Shown here: piece by piece, positions 44,868-56,181 of the stretch
How positions within the stretch are numbered: the first letter of the stretch is position 1
Layout of the letters: each line of letters begins with the position of its first letter
From: Plasmodium coatneyi
Taxonomy: Eukaryota; Apicomplexa; Aconoidasida; Haemosporida; Plasmodiidae
Direction: 5' to 3'
Assembly (NCBI RefSeq): GCF_001680005.1
Contig: NC_033562.1
Coordinates: 1,426,001-1,490,000 of the forward strand
DNA length: 64,000 nucleotides
Program-made: the position numbers and the translations under genes
The notes under the pieces: model-generated
The model's database searches: none
What the model was told of the DNA's origin: nothing
The model's input: only the letters and a program-made list of their open reading frames with translations

Positions 44868-46580
44868 CGTGTTTCGCTGCATCTGCGTTGTTACGTATGT
44901 GTTAGTACATGTGCGCCACGTTTAATACACACACCTGTGGATATGTGCTCCGTTGTGAAATAGTTCCTCCCCTTGTGGGTATTTTTTTTTTTTTTTTTGC
45001 GACGTGCCTTTATTCGTTACGACCTGTTCTTAACCGAGGTGAATCAGGCTGCCTCGATTTTTTTCCCCCCACTGAAGTTATCGTGGTTGAATTTTCACAA
45101 ATTGCGTAAATGCCTTTTTCATCTAACTGAAGTTTTCCCCTTTGAGGAACGAAACGTGGAAAAGTGCCCCACGTTGTTATAAGTTACGCTTGTAGAGTCA
45201 TGAAAATGTTTGCCCATATGTACATGCATATACACATATACATATAACGCTTTATAGGAATTTTTATTCCTGAACAAAACATCCAATCTAGCTAGCTGAT
45301 CGGTGAGGTACATACCAATTAGTGCGCAACTAAAAAGGTGCTTTTCAAATTTTGCAATTCTATTGCGAAGGGGTAAAGCGTGCTAGCAAAAAAAAAAGTA
45401 AAAAATAAATAAAGGTAAAAAATGTGCCAGAAAAAAATGTCGAATAACGTTGTGGATGCGCATAATTTTTAAGTTTGCATTGGGGACCGGGTCCTTTTAT
45501 GCACTTGAAAAAAATGCACTCCCCGGCTTTTTTAGGACCTTGGTGACCACGTTTTTTAGCTTTCTTTTGACAGTGTGTTATTCATTCTTGAATCTATGGC
45601 GCGAGGTTATTTTTCGCTCACCTTTGTATTTGGAGTTTTTCGTTTCTGTTAATTTTGCATCACCGCAAATTTTTTTTCGCCATTTATATGTATGCACGCG
45701 AAATGTACGATGGTAAATACGCATCTGTAAGAATATGCCCTAGCGCGATTGTACAAGCATACACGCGGATGTACGCTTAAAATATGTACCTTCTTTGCGT
45801 GCGGCCCTAGGTCCTCTCAGCACTATTTGAAGAGTATAGTAGCTGGCTGTTGGAGCAATAGCAACGAAGCACGCCTGGTGAACGCTACACAAATTGGAGC
45901 AAACTTAGTAGGTTATACTTACCTACACAATTGTACGCAGTTTTTCTTTCCTTTTTAAATTCATTTTATATGGCTATTTTTCACGCCCCTGATTGAGTAA
46001 TAATTAGACCTATTCTTTGCGTATAAATTGTTGTCCTGATGTAGGTATACCCTTGGTAATGTTTACACGTACCACATTAAGACTTGCTGACATTTTTATG
46101 CCTTTTTAAAAGACGCTTATTTTGTAGTTAAAATTCGTTTGCGTGTGTAATTCCTTTCCCCCCCTTTTTTTTTTTATGCGTTCTTTTTAACTAACACGGG
46201 GGGGAGGTGCATAGTTTATTATTTAATAGTTTTGTTGAGGAGGCTTTGCAGCCCTTGTATGCACATATATGGTCGCACGAATTGTGAGAATATCAATTTA
46301 TATGCGCTTATCGAACTGTGCCGCGTTATATACCCGAGAAGGGGAAAAAGAAGTGACAAAAAAGGGAGCGTAAAAAATGCCACAATAAGGGCCATAGTAA
46401 GTTACTTAAGAAGCCAATGATAATATTTTCAAAATGTCCCATGATCCCTAAAGTCACTTTACTAATTTGATTATATGCCTAACATAGTTTAGCACACTCC
46501 TTACGTTCCTTTTTTTTTTGTCCCATTTTATTGTGTGTGCCACCCGTTTATGAACACCCCATGAGCATACCCTTTGCACA
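44868..46580. other. Intergenic region upstream of copper ATPase
   Basis: No supported gene. It holds T-runs near 44980-44998 and 46170-46175 and short frames of 60-90 codons (for example 45450-45716 plus, hydrophobic) with no recognisable domain. It should contain the 3' end of the thioredoxin-like transcript and the copper-ATPase promoter. Confidence 0.5.
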
Positions 46581-49500
46581 ATGGCAAAAAGTGTTTTGCT
46601 CCTTAGTAACATAAACAGTAGTGTGAAAAGTAAGATAACTTCTTTGCACATAGAAGAGGTAGATGGGGTAGAGGAGGTCACTTTCGACGAGAACTCTGCT
46701 TCCATATTGTTCAATGACAGTATAATTGATGCGAACAGGTTAGTAGCAATTATAAACAGTAGCAAAAATATGGATGGAGAGTTCCAAGAGGAAGATAAAG
46801 TAGAAAAGGACAACACACTGAACGAATTCGTTCATGGTGAAAATGTCGAAGATGTAAACACGTTTACTTTTTATCCGAAGGGAAAGAAGACAAAAGGTAA
46901 TCACCACAATAGTTATGCTAAAAATATCAATTTGGGAAAAAATATGGATGAAGGGGTGAACTCGAGGGGGATACCCGATGGGGATGGATATGTGACTTTA
47001 GAAAATGCATTTGGCGTTGGTGAAGGCGTTGATAAGCACGTTCACGGTGGTGACAGTGGTGAAAATTTGGGGCATGAAAAAATAAGCCGACAGTTTAGCA
47101 GTGGATATGCCGGGAGTTACTGTGAAGAGGGGTATCAAGAAATTTATAGGAAGGGCATGGATGATGGGCTAGGTGACGGATTTGGTGGTAATGTGCATGA
47201 TATGCAGACCGGTCAGTGTCCTGGTGAGCGCCCTGCTAACGTTACGGATAACATCTTGAGGGATGCTCATAACGGAAGAGGAGGCAAAAATGCGCATGCG
47301 GCCAACAAGGCAGAAGTGGAAGGTGAACACGGAAGTGATAAAAACCCCCTCCATAGCGAAAACTTCAATACCCTCCAGTCGGTTACCCAAACCAAAAGGA
47401 GCAAGCAGCATGGTAAGAAGCAGGAGATGGACCAATCGAACCGTCAATGCGCAAGGAAGGACGGGTGCAAGGAGGCACAGTTACGTAAGGGAGATTCACT
47501 CCAAAGTGAAAGAAGCCGAAGAGGAAACATCTTCCAAGATTACGAAACGTACAGAGGGAAAAAAGAAAATATATACATTTGCGAATTGAGAATTTACAAC
47601 ATGACCTGTGACAATTGTGGAAATAAAATTATCAAATTTTTAAAAGACAAAAATTTAATCATGGATGGAAATAGTTTCGCAACAGATAGTAAAGTCAAGT
47701 TAAAGTTGAACGTGTCTTCTGAGGGGGATTCTTATAACCCCAGCATCGGTTTCAACTACCAAGGTAGCGATAACAATAGTGTAAAAAATTTTGTGAACAA
47801 AATAATGAATGAAATAAAGGACAGCGGATTTAATAACGACTTGATAGATTTGTACAAGGATGAAGATAACCAAAGTAACGGCATCCTCTTTGACATAACT
47901 TTGTATGTATTTAGGGACGACGTGATTAAGGCCTATGACTTGTTGAAAAATATGAAGGGAATTAAAAATGTAGAATATGATGTGCGGCATGAGTATGTCT
48001 ACATTTTGTATAACCCAGATGTGGTCGGAATTAGGTTCATTTTGGAATGCTTAAAAAAGAAGAAAAATATCGACGCTTACTATGATGAAGATAAGGAAAA
48101 ATTTTTTAGAAGCACAAAAAATAACGAAATGAATAATTCTCGTAAATTAATTGAACTTTTGTGTTGCTTTTTTTTGAGCATTGTCATTATAGTGCTTAAT
48201 AATTACCAAATGAATATGGGTTCAATGAATGGCTTCTACTCCTATGGTAATTACAAGAATTACGTGAATATGCTTAATTTTTTCAACTTCAAAAATGGGA
48301 AAGGTGATTTTGGGGGGGAGAACAATTTTTCCTTCGGTCCCTCTTTCACCGAACGGTATTTTCCACATGGGGAAGAGGAGGGAATGACCACGACGGGTGG
48401 AAGTGCATCTACACGCGTTTTCACTTCCGATGTGGAGGGCAACTCTAGAAAGGGGAAGTTCCAGGAGGTTGCACCAAGTGATGGGAAGGAAGGCAAGGGG
48501 GAAGACAACTCGACCATCGTGAACCCCGAAAACATAAATGTTAGGATGGCTCAGGGTAAAGAAGTTGGTAAGGGGGTGGACCATTTGGAGGAAGGGGCCG
48601 CAGAAGTGGAAGATGGAGAAGGACTCCACGCTGCAGATGACAAATCTGGAGAGAAAAACACGAAGGCGAAACAAACGAAAGAACGCGGGAAGGATAGATT
48701 ATTCCCGTCTGACAAAATACAATTAAAAACATATGAGGAAAATGGTGTGAATGATGAGGAAGGAGTGGAGGATGCCGTGGGAAAGAAGGCGCACACTTCG
48801 AAGAAGATTATTCCGAACTCTAACTACTTTCAGAAGGCGTCTTCAAATGGTGGACATATTAAGAAGGGGAGTATGACCGAGATTGGCGAGGTGGATTTTT
48901 TGTTTGACTTTCGACGGGATGACAAGCAGAAAGAAGAGGTAAATGGAGGAAAACGTGCAGGAACGTCTAACGATGTAGCAGCGTCCGCTGAAGGGGCTGT
49001 TCTCAGGAAGGACCCTCATCCCAGGGGAGAATCCGTTGCACATTTTCATGCCCGCTTCAGCAGAGGTGCAAGCGCAAAGGGGAAGACCGTAAATTCGGGA
49101 AAAGAAGTGAAAATGGAATCGGCCCAAGAGGGAAACATTAAAGAAGAGGAAGAAGAACAAAGTGGTAAAATGGCAAAAGGGAGTACCAAGGAGGAACAAT
49201 TATTAAAAAGGGAATCCATTTTTTATGAGAACAATTTAAACAGTAGTATGGCCAATACGTCGTCAAGCACGTATCTGGACAATAAAATATTTGGAAACCT
49301 GCCGCTCAGGTTATTCTTTATTTTTTTGCTAAGCTCCATTGTTTACCTTTATTTCGGATTTCATTTTGTTTTAAATGGATACAAGAATTTTAAGAATGGA
49401 ATAATAAGCATGAACGTTTTAATATCCATCAGTTCCTCGTTTTCCTACTTTTACTCCCTGCTGCTTTTGCTCTTCTGTTTGTTTTTTTCTGTTGACATGG

Positions 49501-52500
49501 ACGGAATTCCACTCTACTTCGACTCGTCCGCTTTGCTAATATGTATAATGAAATTAGGGTTCGAAATTGAAAACTTCTTAGTCAGTTTTACGAAAAAGAA
49601 AATAGAAGATTTGTATGAGAGGAACACCAATCAAGTATACATCCTGGAGAAGAGGAATGACAAAACGGAAGATACCCAGTTAAAGAAGCAGATAAGTAAT
49701 TGTACGGTTAGCAGTTTGCAAAATGGGAAAGACAATGGGGCAGCACTTTGTCATAGCAACTCGAGTGACAATCGAAATGTGTCCCACAGTGGACATGGAT
49801 ATATGTCTCCTGTTGGAAGTAGTGCACTGTCTGACCTTTGCAAAAATAGTTCTCAGTTTTCAAAGGGAGAGTTTAAGATAGAGGAAGGAATGGGTGGAGG
49901 AGCAGGAGATGATTCCCCCAGCAAGAGGCAGATCCTCCCCCCCATGAACGAAAAGGAGTAGATATAAACAAAATATTGTGTGAAGGCAAAAAGATTAATA
50001 TAAATGATTTTGCGATAAATAGTTACCCAGTCCAATTTATCCAAAAGCACGACATTTTGGTATTCTACGAAGGGGCCACGTTACTAATTGATGGGATAAA
50101 GATGAATGACGACATTTCCTATGTAGACGAAAGTATGATAAGTGGGGAGAAAAAACCCATTACCAAATTTAAAGGAGACAAAATATATGCAGGGTCTAAA
50201 TGTGTCCAGGGGATGATAATTCTTTTTGTTGATGATATTTCCAAGGGGAATTATATTGAATATGTTAAAAAAACTTTAGATGAAGTGAATTGCAAAAAAA
50301 CGAATTTACAATTATATGCAGATAAAATAGCCAGTATATTTATCCCATTCATTATGGGGTTATGCATTGTGGTATTTTTCATTTGGTTTTTCCTAACCTA
50401 TTTTGATTATGTAAATATAAGGAAGGATAATTATTTTAAGTTGAACAGATTTTTATCGTGTGTATTTTTTTCTATACATTTTTCCTTATCAATTTTATGT
50501 GTGGCTTGTCCCTGTGCCGTTGGGTTGGCGAGTCCCCTATCCATTGCCATCAGCTCGTACATTTGTAGCAGCATAGGAATTATTTTAAAAAATATAAACA
50601 TCTTCGAAATATTCCTGGAGTGTAATCATTTCATTTTTGACAAAACGGGCACGCTAACAGTTGGGAAGCCGGTGGTAAACAAGGTGTACGTGTCTTCCAA
50701 TTTAGAGTTTTTCACAGACCAGTTGTTGAAGAGTGCGTCAAAGAACAAGCTTGTTGTGAAATTTGGGGAAGACCATATGGGCAGTTCGTTGGACTCTCTC
50801 CCAAGCGATGATCACCATTTTAGCAATTTTCATCTGCACAAGGGTGAAGAGAAAAATAAAAGAGCACAGAAAAGTAAACCCACTCTGGGTGACATAAATG
50901 GGGAAAGTGTGTACAGTCGTCTAGGTGATACTTCCGATGGGGGGGAACATTATGGAAACGTGGACAAGAGGGTAAAAAATAAGGGGAACCTTTTGCATGG
51001 CTCCGCTGCCTATGTGGGGGATATCCCAGGGAAGAATGAACAGAGAGATCGATTAGGTGGAAAGGACAGCTGGCCGCAATACCGAGGCACCCTCACCGAA
51101 GAGTACAAAAATGATGAGGGTAATAATAAGACCCTAAATTTTATTGAAAGCATCCACTGCTCAGGCAAAAATGTCACCTTCTACTCCTTCACGACGCAAA
51201 GGGACTATTACAAAATTGAGATAAAAAAGTCGGTAATGAGGAGGGAAGAAAGAAACAGTTCGAAAAACTCCAACGATACGGAAGACATCCCCTGCAGTGG
51301 AAAAAAATCCATCTTCAATCGGTTACTGTCATTTATAAATGATAAGAGGAAGAAAAGTAAATATAACCAAATAGGAGATCCTTCGCTCAAGGAGTATTTT
51401 ATAAACAATTCGGAAATGTCCATTTATTCAGAGGACGATTCTTATACGAGCGAAACGAGCAGCGAAAATAATGACACTACCGTTACGGATACACAGGCAG
51501 ATGGACAAGCGCCATACGGCGGTCAGATTAAACAAAATGATGATGACCAATTTGATAGTGAAAACAATTTGAGTGAAAAAATTAGCAACTGGTTATACCT
51601 CTTTTTAAGTTTAAGTTCAAATTTGGAAAAGTATAGTAACCATTTATACGCTACGTCAATAAATACCTTTATAAACTCCAATTTTTGCATTAATGAAACA
51701 TTTGATGTGCAAAATTTGAAAAATGAGAAAAGTCAGGGAATTACTGGAGTGGTAAATGATTTATCGGTTACCATTGGTACGTTGTACTACTGCTATACCA
51801 AGTATAAAAACACACACTGTCGGAATGTAGCAGAAAGTGTTGATGAAAAATTGAGTATCAAAAATTTGGAGGCCCATCTGTATTCGTGTGATTGTAATGT
51901 GCATAAGACTTATCAGTACCTGTACAATTATTCCAATAGCAAAAAAAACGAAAGTAATAATATAATTTTTATGTGTATAGAAGGAATAATTGTCGGATTT
52001 TTTACCCTCGTGGATGACATAAAACCGGAGGTATTTGATTTGATTAGGTACCTAAAGAGGGAACGCAAAAAGGTGTACGTCTGTACTGGTGATAATTATA
52101 TGAATGCTCTTTACATTTCCAAAATTTTGGGCATACCAAAAAAGAATGTGTCCTCGAATACCTTGCCCATGGAGAAGGTCCACTTTGTGAAGAAGATACA
52201 GGCACTCGGTAGTGGTGAGTGAGAAAAGGTGGAGCAGTGTGTATTCGTATGTATGTGTGTGCACCTCCAGAGAGGATATCCTTTTGGGGGGTCTAAATCA
52301 GCGATGTTCATTCTGTTCGTTATAACGACCATTTGCGCGCCCGTATCCCCATGGGTGCACATTTTACCCCACACCATTCGATTCACCCATGTAGGAAAAG
52401 TGTGCATGATCGGAGACGGAATAAACGACTGCTTCGCCCTGAAGAGCGCGGACCTGGGGCTGTCCCTGAGCACGAGGTCAAACGTGGTCATGGACAGCGC

Positions 52501-52744
52501 CGACGCGTGCATCGTCGACAATGATATAAGCGTCATAACCAAGTTGTTTGAAATAAGCAGAAAAACCTTGATAGTGATCAAATTCAACTTTTTGTTTTCC
52601 TTCCTCATCAACGTCTTTTTTATTCTCCTGGCAAGCGGGTCGTTCTACGCCCTCAACTACGTCTTTTCGCCTTTCCTGTTCACCTTTCTCATGTTTTGCA
52701 GCTCGATCATTGTGATCCTCTCGTCATTGTCTTTGAAATTGTAG
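46581..52744 (+). CDS. CuTP: Copper-transporting P1B ATPase (CuTP), apparent frameshift at C7
   Basis: This pump moves Cu(I) across membranes using ATP. The N-terminus carries an HMA-like fold without CxxC (residues ~3-60), an HMA domain with MTCDNC (341-346) and a third HMA-like fold without CxxC (~434-500). Transmembrane helices start near residue 523. A low-complexity block of ~360 residues separates the first two. The actuator loop reads SMISGEKKP (near 50130). The ion-site CPC is at 50507-50515 in VACPCAVGLASP. The phosphorylation motif DKTGTLT begins at 50639. The nucleotide-binding domain is inflated by ~300 acidic residues. The second exon (52395-52744) carries MIGDGINDCFALKSADLG and the last two helices. 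The intron is 52215-52394 (GTGAGT...TAG), phase 1. The frame from 46581 stops at 49961; the ATPase continues in another frame read from before 49976. The switch coincides with C7 at 49937-49943 inside low-complexity sequence. All catalytic motifs are intact, so the gene is probably functional and the break an indel. The 3' end is also uncertain. Confidence 0.88.
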
Positions 52745-53499
52745 GGCAAATTGGGAACGCGCACAAGTGTGTATATGTGTGTGTAAATGCACCTAAATAG
52801 GATCAACCACATGTCACTTTAACATGTTTTTTCCCCTTTTTTTTTTTTTTTTTTTTAGCCTTCTACGGGACGTATGAGCAGATTTCCGACAAGTCCGATC
52901 TGGCGAACAATCGAATTAAAACGCGTGCTACATATAATGCGTGCACTGAGCTTCCGTGCGTGATGAAGAACCGAACCGATAGGCAAGCTGCGCCCGGCCG
53001 GGCAGAGCCGTGCCAACTTACCGTTTACCTAGTATACATAATTAATTTAATAAAACACCTTTGCCGTTGTTAGTTACTCTGTCGTTAATACTGACCACCC
53101 CTTTTTCCCTTTTTTTCTTTTCTTTTATAATTCAATAACGTTAAAAAAAAAAGAAAAGTGAATAAAGCTTAGGCTTACGAGGGAATTATATGAAATACTT
53201 CAATGTTAATAAAAAGGGGTAAAAAAAAAAAAAAATATTGTACCTTTTTATTTGAAAAGAAGATGTTATCCCTTTTGTATAGCAAAGGGGAAAACTTTTT
53301 TATTTTTTAAAATTCAAATGGGGTGATAATTTTAAATATGCATAGGGGGCACACTTAGGAGATGTGTAAAAGTGTCTATGAAAAAAAGCAGACACGGATG
53401 GTGTTTCTGCGTGTGCGGTTGGTAAGTAGGGGGAAGCGTGGTCGTATATTTTTCTGCCTTGTTGGCTCGCCTATTCTGGGGCACTGCATCGGAGCAGTA
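52745..53499. other. Convergent intergenic region, copper ATPase / RPA1
   Basis: Both neighbouring genes end here. A T-rich tract at 52835-52856 ends in TAG at 52856-52858, like a splice acceptor. It is followed by an unusually GC-rich stretch to about 53030 that stays open in one frame for about 70 codons without an early ATG. The remainder is AT-rich with A runs at 53142-53154 and 53221-53235. Confidence 0.5.
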
Positions 53500-55376
53500 T
53501 TATATTTTCTGCTTCTTGGCATCCTGGGAATCGTCATTTAGAGCCCTCTTATTCTTATTAGGCGTATTATCCTTGGAAATGAGTAGCTGAATTTCGTTTA
53601 GCAAATAGGATATGTCCGAATGTTTTTGCGGGGAAATTTTTATGGCGGTAAAGTTGACGCGCTCTATTCCGTTATACAATCTCTGGTTAACCCTAACAAC
53701 CACCTTGTACTCCTTATATAAGAAATCGTAATTGAAGAGGTAATTCAAATTATCTTCATCGAGGCTTTTTAACTCTTCTGCTTTTTTGCCCAATAAATTA
53801 TACCCTTCATCGGAGAAAACCCTTATGCTCATAGATCCGGAAAAATCCATGAACAGGAAATTAAAGGTGTAGTTATAATAAGGCTTAACATTATTTTCAT
53901 CACAATTCATACATGAGTAGACAATACTTTCTTCATCATTTGGATTTGCTTCATAATCATTATCTGTGGCATTGTCCTGTCCACTTGACAGTAATTTTTT
54001 TTTACATTTGGTGCAAGCAGGATAGTAGAATCGATGCTCATTTTCTTTACTCTTCCAATATATTCTTTTAATTCTTCCTACCAGTGTGTATGTACCAGAT
54101 ACTTTTGCTAAAACATCATTTACGTCACTTAGGGCGTAATGTTTTTCAGGAATTTGGCTGACGTCATTGGATAGGATATTCCTCATGTTGGTGAACTGCT
54201 CATATTTTCCATTCGTATTATACCATTCTGATATCATTGTACATTTAGCTTTTAATTCTTCATTTAAGCTTTCTATTTTTTCGATCGAACTGGTGACGCC
54301 AAAAGTTCCATTTTTCATGTCATTCCAATTTCGTATACTTATGTTGGTAAAGATATAAATTTCGTTTTCCTTTATTTCATCTTTTATTAAATCTACCTTG
54401 CTGTCCCAGAAGGCTATTTCGAAGGAGTGTTTCGTGTCGTCAACGATTATTATATTTTGCTTTGCTATGTCATTTCCTTGTTTTGTCTTTAAATTGCTTA
54501 CGGGGCCAATGTGCTTAACTATACCTATCAAATCTGCTGTGAATGGGGTTTCCTTTGTTGCTATTTTTATGTCCCTTAAATTGACTAGCGAGATTTTTTT
54601 CTGTATTTTTATTTCTCCATCATCTTTCACTTCATGAATTTCGCTATCCTCGTTAAACGTCAATTCGTATTTATGCTTTACCGTGTTGTACTTAGGATTA
54701 GCGATGGAAACTCTACCCTTGGAAAATATGTATACTTTTTTCATTTCGATGTTGTTGAACCATTTGTCCGCCGAGCTCCCCCAGAATTTACACGAGATGG
54801 AATCCCCATGCACGTCCGTCACATCTATGCTGAAGAAGCTGTTGTTGTTTTTGAAGGTGGACAGCTTCGTCTTGTTCACCACTTTGGCCTTGATTATCCA
54901 TTTGCTCACGTAGGTCGTTATTTGGCTGATGCGGAAGAGGAGGCTGCAAAGGGGGGAATAAATAATAACACCACGGTGAAGGAACACCACAGTGCAGAAT
55001 TGCTTTCTTACGAAGTAGCATCTGTTAATGCATGGTGCAAGTAGGGTGGGAGGAGAAGCTTGCTACAAAAACATCCCTTTCCTCACCACCAAACTAATGC
55101 CTCAAAATTGCACACATAAAAAAAGGGTAACATGTATGTCAGAAAAGCACACTGGACATATTCTACCCATTCGAACAACACTAATGGAGAATATTTTTAA
55201 AACGGAGGTGGAACTAACATAGGATGGGTGTACAAGATTTACCCATTCCTTTTTGTGAATTTTTCTCACATGCACATTCTTATGTAATTATGATTCTTTG
55301 CTGAGAGACGTGAATTCGTCCCTCTCAACCATTTGGACGTTTTGGCTTCTCATGAAACTTACTCGTTTTCGCTCAT
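53500..55376 (-). CDS. RPA1S: Replication protein A subunit 1, small form
   Basis: RPA1 binds single-stranded DNA in nuclear replication and repair. I read two exons on the minus strand: 55376-55363 (14 nt, ATG AGC GAA AAC GA, donor GTAAGT) and 54943-53500 (acceptor TTTGCAG), joined in phase 2 to give 485 residues. The exon 1 assignment rests on the good donor, matching phase and a clean join: MSEND followed by LLFRISQITTYVSKW. The protein begins directly with the first OB fold (DBD-A; ITTYVSKWIIKAKVVNK). DBD-B follows (around ETPFTADLIGIVKHIG), then DBD-C with the zinc-finger pairs CTKC (~311) and CMNC (~345). The tail KKRALNDDSQDAKKQK is basic and could be a nuclear signal. The N-terminal protein-interaction domain (RPA70N) of ordinary RPA1 is absent. 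This fits the short RPA1 known in P. falciparum, which has a second, long RPA1 elsewhere. Confidence 0.88.
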
Positions 55377-55591
55377 TTTGAATTTTACATCAATAAATGT
55401 GGTCCGCTTTTTGGTAGTTATTTGTGTGGTTTAAAATAGGAAAAGTGAATTTTTATACATTCGTAAATTTCGTAATAAGGCTGACTTGAGCGCGCTTGTG
55501 TTTATGTATGTGGGGTTCTCTCTTCTGTGTTATGTGTTGGTATGTTTTTAGCTTATCATATGCTGCGAAAGGGCGGAAAATAGGCAGCAAA

Positions 55592-55711
55592 ATGGCGACA
55601 AAGTGCGCGCTAAAGTATGTCATGAAGGGTGCCCCAAAAGGGAATGCAATAATACATACCTCTAAGGAAAAATACCAAAGCAGTAAGGCAAAGCTACACG
55701 AGTGCTTTTAA
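55592..55711 (+). CDS. Possible small ORF, 39 codons, doubtful
   Basis: The frame MATKCALKYVMKGAPKGNAI...LHECF ends at a TAA at 55709-55711. It is basic, free of homopolymers and has ordinary codon choice, unlike the surrounding intergenic sequence. The same frame is open upstream to 55496, and a T-rich stretch ending in TTTTTAG at ~55550 could be an acceptor for an exon. No domain is seen and no upstream exon with a start was found. It may be a chance frame. Confidence 0.18.
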   Translation: MATKCALKYVMKGAPKGNAIIHTSKEKYQSSKAKLHECF

Positions 55712-56159
55712 TATATAATTATTCGACTGAACTGAAAAAAAAAAAGAGAAAAAAGAAAAGAGCTTTTTGCCTTTTTCCTTTTGCCTTTTACATGCTCTTG
55801 CTCGTTGTGCTACATATCATTTAAAATTTTTTTTTTTGCCAAAAAAGTATAACTACTGCTGAGAAAATATTTGTGGAATGTATTACGATTGACGATACTG
55901 CTTTCCTTTTTTATTATCGAAGTTTTACACCCATTTCTGCTATCATCACATGTACGTTTTTCGTTATCAAATAGGGTCATAAGAATTCACTAAATTGTAT
56001 TTTTTTTCATTTTGTTTATATATTCTTTATTTACCTCTTTTTTTTTTTTATTGTGAATGTGAAAAAGTTTAGACACAGACCATCTTTTAAAATTTTTCAC
56101 GTCAACGATGAATAAAGGAAAGTTGCGAAATCAAAACTATGCAAGAAAAATAGGGGTTA

Positions 56160-56181
56160 AAAAAAAAAAAAAAAAAAAAAA
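56160..56181. repeat. Poly(A) tract, ~22 nt
   Basis: Uninterrupted A run between the divergent RPA1 and HU genes. Confidence 0.85.
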
